A stretch of DNA of 52,537 nucleotides, taken from an uncultured Lentisphaeria bacterium (GTDB lineage Bacteria; Verrucomicrobiota; Lentisphaeria; Victivallales; Victivallaceae). The stretch covers positions 1-52,537 of the forward strand of contig CASFVA010000072.1 of assembly GCA_949298075.1 (NCBI GenBank), read 5' to 3'. Under the pieces are notes generated by a model that was not told the DNA's origin, ran no database searches, and saw only the letters and a program-made list of their open reading frames with translations. Position 1 is the first letter of the stretch; the number at the start of each line of letters is the position of its first letter. Position numbers and translations under genes: made by a program. Below, one piece after another: positions 29,982 to 38,414 of the stretch.

Positions 29982-31628
29982 TCACTTTCGATTGGGCGCC
30001 GCCGGTGCCGCCGTCTCCGCGGCGGGGTCGGCTACCGCCTCCCTGCTTTCCGCCTGCTCTGCGGCAATCCGGGCTTTCAGGATCGCCGCCAGTTCCGGCG
30101 GGAATGTATTCAAACAACGTTCAACCACTGCCCGCTTCATCTCGTTGTAGGGCGGGAGCTGAACCCGTTTCTCGGTGCCGCGGTACGAAGCGTAACTGCG
30201 GTAAACGTACCGCGCAATGCGCTCCGAAGCCACGGCGGCGTCGGGATCATTGTACACCAGATAATTGATGCCGCGGAAAATCAGTCCGCTGATGACCTCG
30301 CTCGCTTTGCGGACCTCGGCGTCCCGGACGCCCTCGGCCCATTGCTCCATCACAAAGTTCTCAAGATTACCCTCCTTTTGCGGTCCATCCTCCTTGACCA
30401 GTTTCTGGAAATACTCTTCCGCTTTCTTGAAATGCCCGTAATTGTAAAGAATCGTCACAGCTTCTTTCATGAAATTGATCCGCGCCCCCCGGAACGAGGA
30501 GTAGAGCGAATCCGCCCCGTCGTATACGATCTGCTTTTCGGAAAATGTTTCGTAGACGGCATCCACCAGCGCCAGATTAGGCACAATCTGAACACTTTCA
30601 AAATTCTTCTCGTCGATCATCAGCAGCCGGCCGAACCTGAAACTGCTGTGCAGCGCCTGGGTGATGATCCGATCGCATTCGATGTGCATGCCGTCCTTGG
30701 CCACCGCCATGCCGCGCGTCGCCCAGTAGATCGCAAACGAATCCGGAATTCTCCAGTCCAGCTCGCCGTATTTCTGATTGATTTTCACCACCTCGCGGGG
30801 ATCCAGTTTCAGGATCTCTCTCAGACGCAACGCCCGGAAGTAGTTGGTCAGCTGCTGTTCCAGCTCGCGGTCTCCGCGCAACTCCGCCACCACCGCCGGC
30901 GGCAGTGTCGGTGGAATCGAACTCATCACCCCACGGTAGAATGCCGTGTAATCGACATATCCCGCCCGGTTCAGCGCCACCCACAGCGGATGATCCGGTC
31001 CGTAGACCGTCCGGAACTCCTCCTCGTCGGCCGGAGCCGCCGCCAGCGCCGGCCAGTCAGGACGCGTGCCAACGATATTCATCACTTCCAGCGCAATGCG
31101 GTTCTTGTAGTACAGGTTGGCATCATCCATGATGTTGCCGATTTTGTGATGATAGATCCAGGCCAGTTCGGTATAGAGTTCGGTATCCTCCGGGTTGTAC
31201 AGCAGAGCCTGATCCCGCAGCAGCCGGATCCCCTCGTTCACCCAGCGCCAGCGGTCCGCAAAATTGGAACAGGTGACTGATATGTTGTAGGCCATGTTCC
31301 AGGCCAGGTAGCGGATCGCTCCGGCAAAGTTGGGCTGCAAATCGACAATCCAGCGCGCCAGCTGCACCATTTCAAAGAAATTGCGTTTCTCCTGCAGCGC
31401 ACTGGCCCGCAGCCAGAGCAGGTCGGCCACCAGCCCCCGGAAGCTGCCAATCGCCACCGTGGTGAAAATGACCATCGGCGGCGCATTCCGGATTTCACCG
31501 GTGAAACGCAGCCGGTGCTCAGCCACCTGGTCGTCCAGAGAGCGCTCCACCCCCCGGATGCCGGCCAGCAAACCGAGCGAAACCAGAATCAGCACCAGGT
31601 AGAGAAAAATACTGCGAAATCGGTTCAT
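29982..31628 (-). CDS. Membrane-anchored helical protein of unknown function
   Basis: A 548-residue protein with one N-terminal membrane helix (about 7-25), then an almost entirely alpha-helical body that looks like TPR-type repeats: LLRDQALLYNPEDTELYTELAWIYHHKIGN, and later EAVTILYNYGHFKKAEEYFQKLVKEDG. The tail is Ala/Pro/Glu-rich. There are no catalytic motifs. It overlaps the ABC permease stop by 4 bp (ATGA), so it is probably made in step with the exporter and may be an accessory or scaffold subunit of it. I know similar uncharacterised proteins only by this position. Most of the body should be periplasmic if the helix is an uncleaved signal anchor. Confidence 0.7.
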   Translation of the reverse strand: MNRFRSIFLYLVLILVSLGLLAGIRGVERSLDDQVAEHRLRFTGEIRNAPPMVIFTTVAIGSFRGLVADLLWLRASALQEKRNFFEMVQLARWIVDLQPNFAGAIRYLAWNMAYNISVTCSNFADRWRWVNEGIRLLRDQALLYNPEDTELYTELAWIYHHKIGNIMDDANLYYKNRIALEVMNIVGTRPDWPALAAAPADEEEFRTVYGPDHPLWVALNRAGYVDYTAFYRGVMSSIPPTLPPAVVAELRGDRELEQQLTNYFRALRLREILKLDPREVVKINQKYGELDWRIPDSFAIYWATRGMAVAKDGMHIECDRIITQALHSSFRFGRLLMIDEKNFESVQIVPNLALVDAVYETFSEKQIVYDGADSLYSSFRGARINFMKEAVTILYNYGHFKKAEEYFQKLVKEDGPQKEGNLENFVMEQWAEGVRDAEVRKASEVISGLIFRGINYLVYNDPDAAVASERIARYVYRSYASYRGTEKRVQLPPYNEMKRAVVERCLNTFPPELAAILKARIAAEQAESREAVADPAAETAAPAAPNRK

Positions 31629-33052
31629 TTTCTAATCACCAGCCCCAGTTCCCGCCGCCGGTACAGCAGAATTCCGATAATGAACAGCGGCACCGCCCGC
31701 AAAATAAGGTATGACCAGACCAGTCCGCCCAGCCGGCTCCACTCCACCAGCTCGCCGTTGGACACCAAATCAGTGACGTCGAAGGCCTGCAGCGGCACCA
31801 CAATCAGCAGCAGTCCCTTGGCCAGCAGCAACCCGAGTTCGGCGCTCGCGCCTTTGATGTAGCTCTGCCCCACCATGAACAGCGAAAAGCTGCCGAACAG
31901 AATGTAACTGGCCACCACAAACACCGCGGTGGGCAACGACAGAAAGCCGCCGAAAGTACATCCGAATCCGGCAACAATCAGCAAGCCCAGGGCGATTACC
32001 AGCACCGCCCGGAAATAATTTTCCCCGAACGAGGTCACCCGGATCAACAACTTGGGGCCGTCCGCCACCTGATAGAACTGGGAACTTTTCGAATAATCAA
32101 AATTGACCAGCCCGATATAAACTTTGCGGTCAGGCGTCAGCAGCTTCCACTCCGGCAACAGCAGCTTTTCGTGAAACTCTCCGGACATGACCTGATCGGG
32201 AGCATCCGAAATCGGCAGCATGTAGACTTCAAAACCGGCTTTCTCATCGGTGGAAACTCCATCTGTCTTGAAATTCTTCAACCGCGGCACCCCGGCCATC
32301 CACCAGATCCGGGTCATGCGCTGATCCGAAGTGGCGATCTTATCCACGTATGGCCGATAGCGGAAATACATCGGCTGACCCGCCACTGACTCGGGGAGGT
32401 TTTCAAATACCCATTCCCGACGGGCGCCGGCCCGCACCTCGGCCTCTGTGGAATAGGCCTCCTTGGCGGCATCCCGGAGCAGACGTTCCTGATTGGCCGG
32501 GGAAAGGTCGACTTCACGTCCGCTCTCTTTCAAACGGGCCGAACGGGTCCGGACGATTTCCCTGGCCATCTGTCCCAGATCCGCCCGCCGCGGCAGAAAA
32601 ACCCGGCGTCCGACCAGCACTTCGTTGCGAATCCGGGTACGCTCTTCCTCCGGAAAATCGCCCTTGCCGAAACGGTACAGCACGATGCCGTAAATCGCCG
32701 CCGCCGCCAGCAGCAGCAGCAGCAGATTCACCAGCGTCACTCCGATCCACTTGCCCATCCACACCGTCACCCGCGACACCGGCTTGGTCACCACCAGATG
32801 CAGCTGGTAGCTTTCCACGTCGTGAGTCATGGCGTAACACCCCAGCCACATTGAGGAGAGCGACAGAATGAAAGTCAGAGTCCCCAGACTGTAGAAAAGT
32901 GAAATCCGGATGAAGTCCGCCGCTGTCCCCGCGCCGACAGTGCCGGGAATGAACACCACGGCCAGCACCAGCAACGCCAGCAGCAGCTGGAAAACATGCG
33001 ACCTCAACGCATGGCGAAAGGTCAGTTTCACTATCGCCAGAAACGGTTTCAT
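31625..33052 (-). CDS. ABC-2 type transporter permease
   Basis: A 475-residue permease. Two hydrophobic helices lie near the N terminus (FQLLLALLVLAVVFIPG and the following FYSLGTLTFILSLSSMWLG), then VTLVNLLLLLLAAAAIYGIVLY. A soluble insert of about 220 residues precedes four more helices (344-470). The start, TFRHALRSHVF, and the THDVESYQLHLVVTKPVSR segment are typical of ABC-2/NosY-like permeases of gliding or copper-processing type. The large extracytoplasmic insert sets it apart from simple exporters. It overlaps both its ATPase gene and the helical-protein gene by 4 bp. Substrate unknown. Confidence 0.85.
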   Translation of the reverse strand: MKPFLAIVKLTFRHALRSHVFQLLLALLVLAVVFIPGTVGAGTAADFIRISLFYSLGTLTFILSLSSMWLGCYAMTHDVESYQLHLVVTKPVSRVTVWMGKWIGVTLVNLLLLLLAAAAIYGIVLYRFGKGDFPEEERTRIRNEVLVGRRVFLPRRADLGQMAREIVRTRSARLKESGREVDLSPANQERLLRDAAKEAYSTEAEVRAGARREWVFENLPESVAGQPMYFRYRPYVDKIATSDQRMTRIWWMAGVPRLKNFKTDGVSTDEKAGFEVYMLPISDAPDQVMSGEFHEKLLLPEWKLLTPDRKVYIGLVNFDYSKSSQFYQVADGPKLLIRVTSFGENYFRAVLVIALGLLIVAGFGCTFGGFLSLPTAVFVVASYILFGSFSLFMVGQSYIKGASAELGLLLAKGLLLIVVPLQAFDVTDLVSNGELVEWSRLGGLVWSYLILRAVPLFIIGILLYRRRELGLVIRK

Positions 33053-34230
33053 TTACGTCCGTCCAAATCGCCCAGCAGGTCTTTGAGCTTGTTGTCGGCC
33101 GCCTCGAGGCTGGCGGCGGGATCCACCTTGGCCGCGGCCGGCGGAGCGGCCGGAACCGACGGGGAAGTCAGTTTTTCCAATTTACGCTCAACTTCCGCCG
33201 GCGCCGTTTCGACCGCTGCCGTGGCCGGTTCAGACGCCGGGGCGGCCGGGGCAGCTTCAGGCGCCGGAGCGGCCTCGACGGTCAATTTTTCCAGCAATGC
33301 CTCCCCGGGATTGGCCAGGTAGTCGGCAATGGCGCCGCCGCCGACCACACCGGAGGTTTCCACGCTTTCGCTCCGGGCTTTCGCAATCACGTCCAGGAAA
33401 AACTCCTCCAGGGTCCGGCGCGGATGGTCCACCCGGAAATGTTCTCCATCCAGCGCTCCGCGCAACAGCTCCAGCAGCCGCTGCATGACTGCCGGCGGCA
33501 GCGCCGGAGTCAGAATACGGTTCTCAGAACTGACCGTCAGCAGCTCGTCCAAACTGCCCGCCGCCCGGATTTTACCGCCGTAAAGAATAATCACCCGGTC
33601 GCAAACGTCTTCGACGTCGCTGAGCAGATGGCTGGTAATCAGCACGGTTTTGCCGCGCCGCTTGAGAGTCAGGATCAGATCTTTGACCTCCTTGCACCCC
33701 AGAGGGTCAAGCCCGCTGGTCGGCTCGTCAAGAATCAGAAAGGCCGGATCATTGATCATCGCCTGCGCCAGGCCGATCCGCCGTGCCATGCCCTTGGAAA
33801 ACTCACCGACCCGCCGCCGGCGCGCATGCGCCATGCCAACCATATCCAGCAACTGCGAAATCCGTTCCCGCCGGTCCGCCGCCGAAAGGTTGAACAACGA
33901 ACCGAAAAAGTCCAGCGTTTCCTCTGCGGTCAGATACTTGTAAAGATAAGAATCCTCAGGCAGGTAACCGATCTCGCGCTTGGTCTCCACCGCCCGCGGC
34001 GACCGGCCGAACACCGACAGCCGTCCCCCGGTCGGATACAGCAGGCCGAGAATCAGCTTGACAGTGGTGGATTTGCCTGATCCATTGGGCCCCAGCAGCC
34101 CCACCACCTCGCCGGGACGGATCTCAAAATCAATGTCATTCACCGCCTTGGCCTTGGGACGACACCAGAAATCCCGAAATTCCTTGGTGAGTCCTACCGC
34201 GCTCACCACCGGTTCCACATCAGTTGGCAT
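33049..34230 (-). CDS. ABC transporter ATP-binding protein with Ala/Pro-rich tail
   Basis: A 393-residue ATPase. The Walker A is GPNGSGKST, the Q loop lies in EIGYLPEDSYLYKYLT, the signature is GEFSKGMARRIGLAQAM, and Walker B is FLILDEPTSGLD with a downstream switch His (ITSHLLSDVE). The catalytic part fits the CcmA/NatA type and ends near residue 290. A low-complexity Ala/Pro/Glu tail of about 90 residues follows and ends in a charged helix (SLEAADNKLKDLLGDLDGRK), which is unusual for the family. A GTG at 34239 is also possible; the ATG at 34230 is preferred. It pairs with the permease gene through an ATGA overlap and follows the metal ATPase by 19 bp. Confidence 0.88.
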   Translation of the reverse strand: MPTDVEPVVSAVGLTKEFRDFWCRPKAKAVNDIDFEIRPGEVVGLLGPNGSGKSTTVKLILGLLYPTGGRLSVFGRSPRAVETKREIGYLPEDSYLYKYLTAEETLDFFGSLFNLSAADRRERISQLLDMVGMAHARRRRVGEFSKGMARRIGLAQAMINDPAFLILDEPTSGLDPLGCKEVKDLILTLKRRGKTVLITSHLLSDVEDVCDRVIILYGGKIRAAGSLDELLTVSSENRILTPALPPAVMQRLLELLRGALDGEHFRVDHPRRTLEEFFLDVIAKARSESVETSGVVGGGAIADYLANPGEALLEKLTVEAAPAPEAAPAAPASEPATAAVETAPAEVERKLEKLTSPSVPAAPPAAAKVDPAASLEAADNKLKDLLGDLDGRK

Positions 34231-34249
34231 AATCTGCACCCTGTCGAAT

Positions 34250-36298
34250 TTATTCCGCCTCGCCGGCGCGGTTTTCCAGCGTCAGTTCTTCCCCGGTACG
34301 CACCAGGCGCGCACTGTTGAAGATGATGATCAGCGTACTGCCGGCATGCAGCACTGCCGCCCAGACCGGCGTCATCAGACCAACCACCGACAGAATCATG
34401 CCGCCAAACACAAACAACATGCCGAACAGCAAATTCTGGTTGATGATCAGCTGCGATTTCCGCGACAGATAAACCAGCATGGCAATCCGTCTCAAATCGT
34501 TGGTCATCAATGCCACCGAGGCACTGTTGATCGCCACGTCGCTGCCGATCGCCCCCATCGCAATACCCAAATCTCCAGCCGCCAGCGCCGGGGCGTCGTT
34601 GACACCGTCGCCCACCACGGCCACCACGCTGTTGCGCTTGATCTTCTCCACGAATTCCACCTTGCCCTCGGGCAGGCACTCACTCCGGAATTCATCAATC
34701 TGCAGCTGCTCGGCCACCGATTCAGCCACCGACTGCCGGTCGCCGGTCACCATGGCACAATAACGCACGCCGAGTTTGCGCAAATCGCCGATCAGCGTCG
34801 GCGCCTCGCGACGCAATTTGTCCCGGAAACCGATCCAGCCCAGCACCCGGCCGTTCAACGCCACATATACCACGCTCATACCCTCGGATTCCGACATGTC
34901 GTGTTCAGGCAGCGCCACCTCCTGCTCTTCCATCCAGTTGGCGCGACCGACCAGACAGGCGCCCTCGGCCAAAGCGGCGCTGACCCCCTTGCCCGGAGCC
35001 TCGCTGAAGTTCTGCGCCTCATCCAGAGCCAGTCCGGCCTCATTGGCCAGCTTGCAGATTGCCACCGCAGTCGGATGGTTGCTGTAGCGCTCCACCGAGC
35101 CGGCGGTCTTGAGCAACTGAGCCGGAGTGATTCCATCAAAGGGATGCAGTTTCACCACCGATAAAATACCGTCGGTAAGCGTTCCGGTCTTGTCGAACAC
35201 AAACGCGCTGACCCGCGAAGCCAGTTCCAAATGGCTCACGTTTTTAATGAAAATCCCCAGACGCGCCGCCGCCGCCACTGCCGCCACCACCGCAGTCGGC
35301 GTGGCCAGCACCACCGCACAGGGACAGGCGATCACCAGAAACGCAATCACCGAACTCATGTTGTTGGTGAACCACCAGGTCACCGCCGCCACCATCAGCA
35401 CCGTCGGCGTGTAATAACCCGCATAACGGTCGATGATGCGCACTACCGGCGTCCGGCTTGACTCCGCCTGCAGAATCATGTCCTTGACTTTGCCGAGCGT
35501 GGTATCCGCGCCGACGTGGGTAACCTCGAGGTCAACCAGTCCGGTCAGGTTCTGAGTACCGGCAAAAACATCATCGCCCACAGCCTTTTCCACCGGAAGC
35601 GACTCGCCGGTGATCGAGGCCTGATTCACCGTGCTTTCGCCGGCGACAATCCGGGCGTCCACCGGGAAATTCTCGCCGGGACGCACCCGGATCCGATCAC
35701 CGACCGCCAGTTCGGTCACCTGAACTTCCGCCTCTCCGCCGTTTTCCGTCAACCGCCGCGCCGTGTTTGGCGTCAGTTTGATCAGCTCCTCAATCGACCG
35801 CTGCGCACCGCTGGCGGTCCGCGTCTCGATGATGATCGTAATCAGCAGAAAGAACGCAATGACACCGGCTGTCCGGAAATTAGCACTTGCCAGCGCCGCC
35901 AGAATCGCCAGCGCCACCAGTTCGTTCATGTAGACTTTGCCGTTGACCAGGTCGCGCACCGCGGTGATGACAATCGGCAGCGCCAGAATCGCCGCGCCGA
36001 AAAGCGCACTCATGTCGGCAGCAAACGCCTGCTGCGGCAGCAGCCAGCTCAGCAAAAACGAGTTGAGGGTCAAAATGCCGCCCAGAAGGGCGAACATCAT
36101 CTTGCCCATCGACCGGTCGTGTCCGACTCCGCCCTCGGTCCGGTGATCGTGCCCGCAGATGCAGCCCCCATTCGGGGCAGGACGGTGTCCGCCGGAGTGC
36201 CGGTGTTCCCCATCGGAATGATGATGGTGGTGGTCATGCCCGCACGCACAGGAGGGAGCGGCCGCGCCGCCGGAATTGGTATCGATGATTTCCGCCAT
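34250..36298 (-). CDS. P1B-type heavy-metal translocating ATPase
   Basis: A 682-residue P-type ATPase. It has eight predicted membrane segments, the actuator TGES (230-233), the metal-site CPC in helix 6 (325-327), phosphorylated D369 in DKTGTLT, HP (408-409) and GDGVND (563-568). In place of an HMA domain, the first 65 residues are a His/Cys-rich tail (CACGHDHHHHH, then CICGHDH). The final helix reads LHAGSTLIIIFNSARL. CPC is usual for Cu/Zn/Cd pumps while an H-x-G-S-T end is closer to P1B-4 pumps, so the metal (Zn, Cd, Co or Cu) is unclear. It is inserted between SPFH genes (2-bp gap) and an ABC exporter. Confidence 0.92.
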   Translation of the reverse strand: MAEIIDTNSGGAAAPSCACGHDHHHHHSDGEHRHSGGHRPAPNGGCICGHDHRTEGGVGHDRSMGKMMFALLGGILTLNSFLLSWLLPQQAFAADMSALFGAAILALPIVITAVRDLVNGKVYMNELVALAILAALASANFRTAGVIAFFLLITIIIETRTASGAQRSIEELIKLTPNTARRLTENGGEAEVQVTELAVGDRIRVRPGENFPVDARIVAGESTVNQASITGESLPVEKAVGDDVFAGTQNLTGLVDLEVTHVGADTTLGKVKDMILQAESSRTPVVRIIDRYAGYYTPTVLMVAAVTWWFTNNMSSVIAFLVIACPCAVVLATPTAVVAAVAAAARLGIFIKNVSHLELASRVSAFVFDKTGTLTDGILSVVKLHPFDGITPAQLLKTAGSVERYSNHPTAVAICKLANEAGLALDEAQNFSEAPGKGVSAALAEGACLVGRANWMEEQEVALPEHDMSESEGMSVVYVALNGRVLGWIGFRDKLRREAPTLIGDLRKLGVRYCAMVTGDRQSVAESVAEQLQIDEFRSECLPEGKVEFVEKIKRNSVVAVVGDGVNDAPALAAGDLGIAMGAIGSDVAINSASVALMTNDLRRIAMLVYLSRKSQLIINQNLLFGMLFVFGGMILSVVGLMTPVWAAVLHAGSTLIIIFNSARLVRTGEELTLENRAGEAE

Positions 36299-36300
36299 GG

Positions 36301-37449
36301 TCAGTTCTGCTCCTTGCTTTCGGCGTCGGGCGTCGCCTCAATGCTTTTGCGGGGATCCGGATTGAGCAGCATCCGGAGCTGCTTCCTGCCGTTATCCCCG
36401 GCCCCGAGAATGAATTTGTCGTGTTCCGGACCTTTCAGCGCCTCCGACAGCGCCGAGGTGTAAAGCGCCATCAGCACCGGCCCCGGATCCGTGCGGCATT
36501 CGTTGAAAATGCTGACGAAGTAACTGCTCTCGGCCTTGATTTCCGCCACCTGCTGCTTGCTGTAGGCTTCCGCCATGGCCAGAATTTCCGTGGTCTTGGC
36601 CACCGTGTCGTTCTCAACTTTCACCCGGTAGGCCTGGGCCTGGCTCCGCTGAACCGAGGAGGTGTTGCCGGCCGCAGTGACTTCGTCAAAAGCCGACTTG
36701 GTCCGCCCCGGCGGGAAGACCCGGTTCAACGTGACATCATCCACCGCCAGACCGCAGTCGGCAGCAGTCACCAGCGCGGTGAATTCCCGCTGCACCTCTT
36801 CCCGGTAGGCACCGATGCCGGAGGTCAGTATCGAATCGCAATTCGCCTGGGCCGTCACCGCAATCACCGCCTGACAGAAAAGATTGCGCAACAGCGTCTG
36901 GGGACCGCGCCCGCCTTTGAAGCCGTCAGCGTCCACCACTTCATCATCCGCGACAATGCGGCCGTTGTCCACCGGCTGCAGCGGCGTGGCCAGCGTCTCG
37001 TAATAGCGAACCGGATTGGCCACGTGATAGGCGATTTTCCATGAAGAATGCACGATGTTGGCATCGCCGGTCAGCAGATAGCGGTCGTTGCCCGGCGTGA
37101 GATTGGCAGCCGTCTCGTCCCGCAGGCTCGGCGCCGCCGTAAAATCAATGTCCATGAACTGCTGGCTGGTCTGCACCCGAATGAACTGGTTGACCGGATA
37201 CGGCAGAAACCAGTGTCCGCCCGAGGTGAAATGCTGCTGAATCCGACCGAAACGCATGACAATCACCGCCTGCTGCGGCTCCACCGAAAAGTATCCGCCC
37301 CAGGTGAAGAAGTAAATCAGCATGGCCACGATCGCCAGCAGCAGCAGCGCAAACGCATACTGCAAACTGCGGACCAGCGACTTCAGGCCGGCGTCGTAAC
37401 GTCCGGAACGGTCAAATTCGCCGCGGTTGATAACGCTTTTGCTTTCCAT
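36301..37449 (-). CDS. SPFH/Band-7 protein, HflK-like (second of three)
   Basis: A 382-residue single-pass membrane protein. A helix at about 28-48 (FALLLLAIVAMLIYFFTWGG) is followed by an SPFH domain beginning YFSVEPQQAVIVMRFGRI and including WFLPYPVNQFIRV. A long coiled coil follows (QRSQAQAYRVKVENDTVAKTTEI onward). It ends with a charged tail. HflK-type proteins form large membrane cages with HflC and normally regulate FtsH. The ATG at 37449 is chosen over a GTG at 37461 because GAGGTG lies correctly upstream. It is 13 bp after hflC-like and 2 bp before the metal ATPase gene. No FtsH gene is near. Confidence 0.85.
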   Translation of the reverse strand: MESKSVINRGEFDRSGRYDAGLKSLVRSLQYAFALLLLAIVAMLIYFFTWGGYFSVEPQQAVIVMRFGRIQQHFTSGGHWFLPYPVNQFIRVQTSQQFMDIDFTAAPSLRDETAANLTPGNDRYLLTGDANIVHSSWKIAYHVANPVRYYETLATPLQPVDNGRIVADDEVVDADGFKGGRGPQTLLRNLFCQAVIAVTAQANCDSILTSGIGAYREEVQREFTALVTAADCGLAVDDVTLNRVFPPGRTKSAFDEVTAAGNTSSVQRSQAQAYRVKVENDTVAKTTEILAMAEAYSKQQVAEIKAESSYFVSIFNECRTDPGPVLMALYTSALSEALKGPEHDKFILGAGDNGRKQLRMLLNPDPRKSIEATPDAESKEQN

Positions 37450-37462
37450 ATATGCGCTCACC

Positions 37463-38374
37463 TCATTTCACGGGATTTTCTGCGCCGGGGTTGAGCAGGT
37501 TGAAAGGAGCCGTATCGGTGTCGATCACCAGGGTGGTCCGGTCACGCATCACCGCCCGGAGCGCATCCAGCTTGCGCAGGAACTTGGCCAGTTCCGGATT
37601 CTGCTTGAACACCGCATAATACTTCGCCGCCTCGGCGTCGCCGGCAGCCCGGATCTCCTTGGCCTTGGCTTCAGCGTCGGCCAGCTTGATCGTGCGATCC
37701 CGGTCGGCTTCGATCCGGATCCGGCGCGCCTCGCTTTCGCCCTCGGCCAGGTAACGGCCGGCAATGCGCTTGCGTTCCTGAATCATCCGGTCGAAAACCT
37801 TCTCACTGATGCTCTGGGGCACGTTGAGCGAGTTGATGCCCACGGAAACAATCTCAATGCCGTTGGCGGCCGTCTGGCGCACCAGTTCCTCCCTGATGGC
37901 GGCGGCGATCTCGTCCAGGCACATGTTTTTGGGATCGGTGTTGACAATCTGGTTGAACCGGTAACGTCCGAATGCGGCATTCTTGGCTCCGCGCATAAGC
38001 GAATTGAGCTTGTCCTCGGCGTTGGTCAGATTTTCCAGCGACACAAAAAACGTTTTGACATCCCTGATGCGGTAGTTCACAAAAATACCGACCAGAATGT
38101 TGTGCTGATCGCTGGTGGAAGTTTCCTCCAATTTCCCCGAACTGCCGTCAAAACACCGGATCCGCTTGTCGAAGCGGTAAATCCGCTGGAACGGGAACGG
38201 CCACCGGAAATGAAGTCCGGGCTCCACCACCGCCTCCGGGCTGCCGAACGTGGTCACCACCGCCTGTTCGGTCTGGTTGAGCTGATATGAAAATACCGCA
38301 ACCAGCAGTATCGCCGCCACCGCGATGCCGAGCAGCATGGTCGGCCAGTGTTTGAAGAGATTGCCTTCCGCCAT
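37463..38374 (-). CDS. SPFH/Band-7 protein, HflC-like
   Basis: A 303-residue protein with one N-terminal membrane helix (about 12-30) and an SPFH domain opening NQTEQAVVTTFGSPEAVVEPGLHF. It matches HflC through PFPFQRIYRFDKRIRCFDG, EIVSVGINSLNVPQSISEKVFDRMIQERKRIAGRYLAEGE and the following helical RRIRIEADRD stretch. Length is close to E. coli HflC (334). It should pair with the HflK-like proteins on either side to build a ring or cage in the membrane. It lies 40 bp after the large SPFH gene and 13 bp before the smaller HflK-like gene. Confidence 0.9.
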   Translation of the reverse strand: MAEGNLFKHWPTMLLGIAVAAILLVAVFSYQLNQTEQAVVTTFGSPEAVVEPGLHFRWPFPFQRIYRFDKRIRCFDGSSGKLEETSTSDQHNILVGIFVNYRIRDVKTFFVSLENLTNAEDKLNSLMRGAKNAAFGRYRFNQIVNTDPKNMCLDEIAAAIREELVRQTAANGIEIVSVGINSLNVPQSISEKVFDRMIQERKRIAGRYLAEGESEARRIRIEADRDRTIKLADAEAKAKEIRAAGDAEAAKYYAVFKQNPELAKFLRKLDALRAVMRDRTTLVIDTDTAPFNLLNPGAENPVK

Positions 38375-38414
38375 ATTGTTTTCCTCCGTGAATGAGTTTA
38401 TTTTCGCTTTTAAT

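Noticed and set aside
28809..31280. A very long plus-strand open frame (over 800 codons) opposite the CNNM and helical-protein genes
   Set aside because: High-GC codon use on the minus strand keeps the opposite frame open. The translation is His/Arg/Gln-rich, matches no family and has no ribosome site, while the minus-strand genes are clear. The same applies to long frames at 14805-16409, 46295-47596 and 48647-49957.
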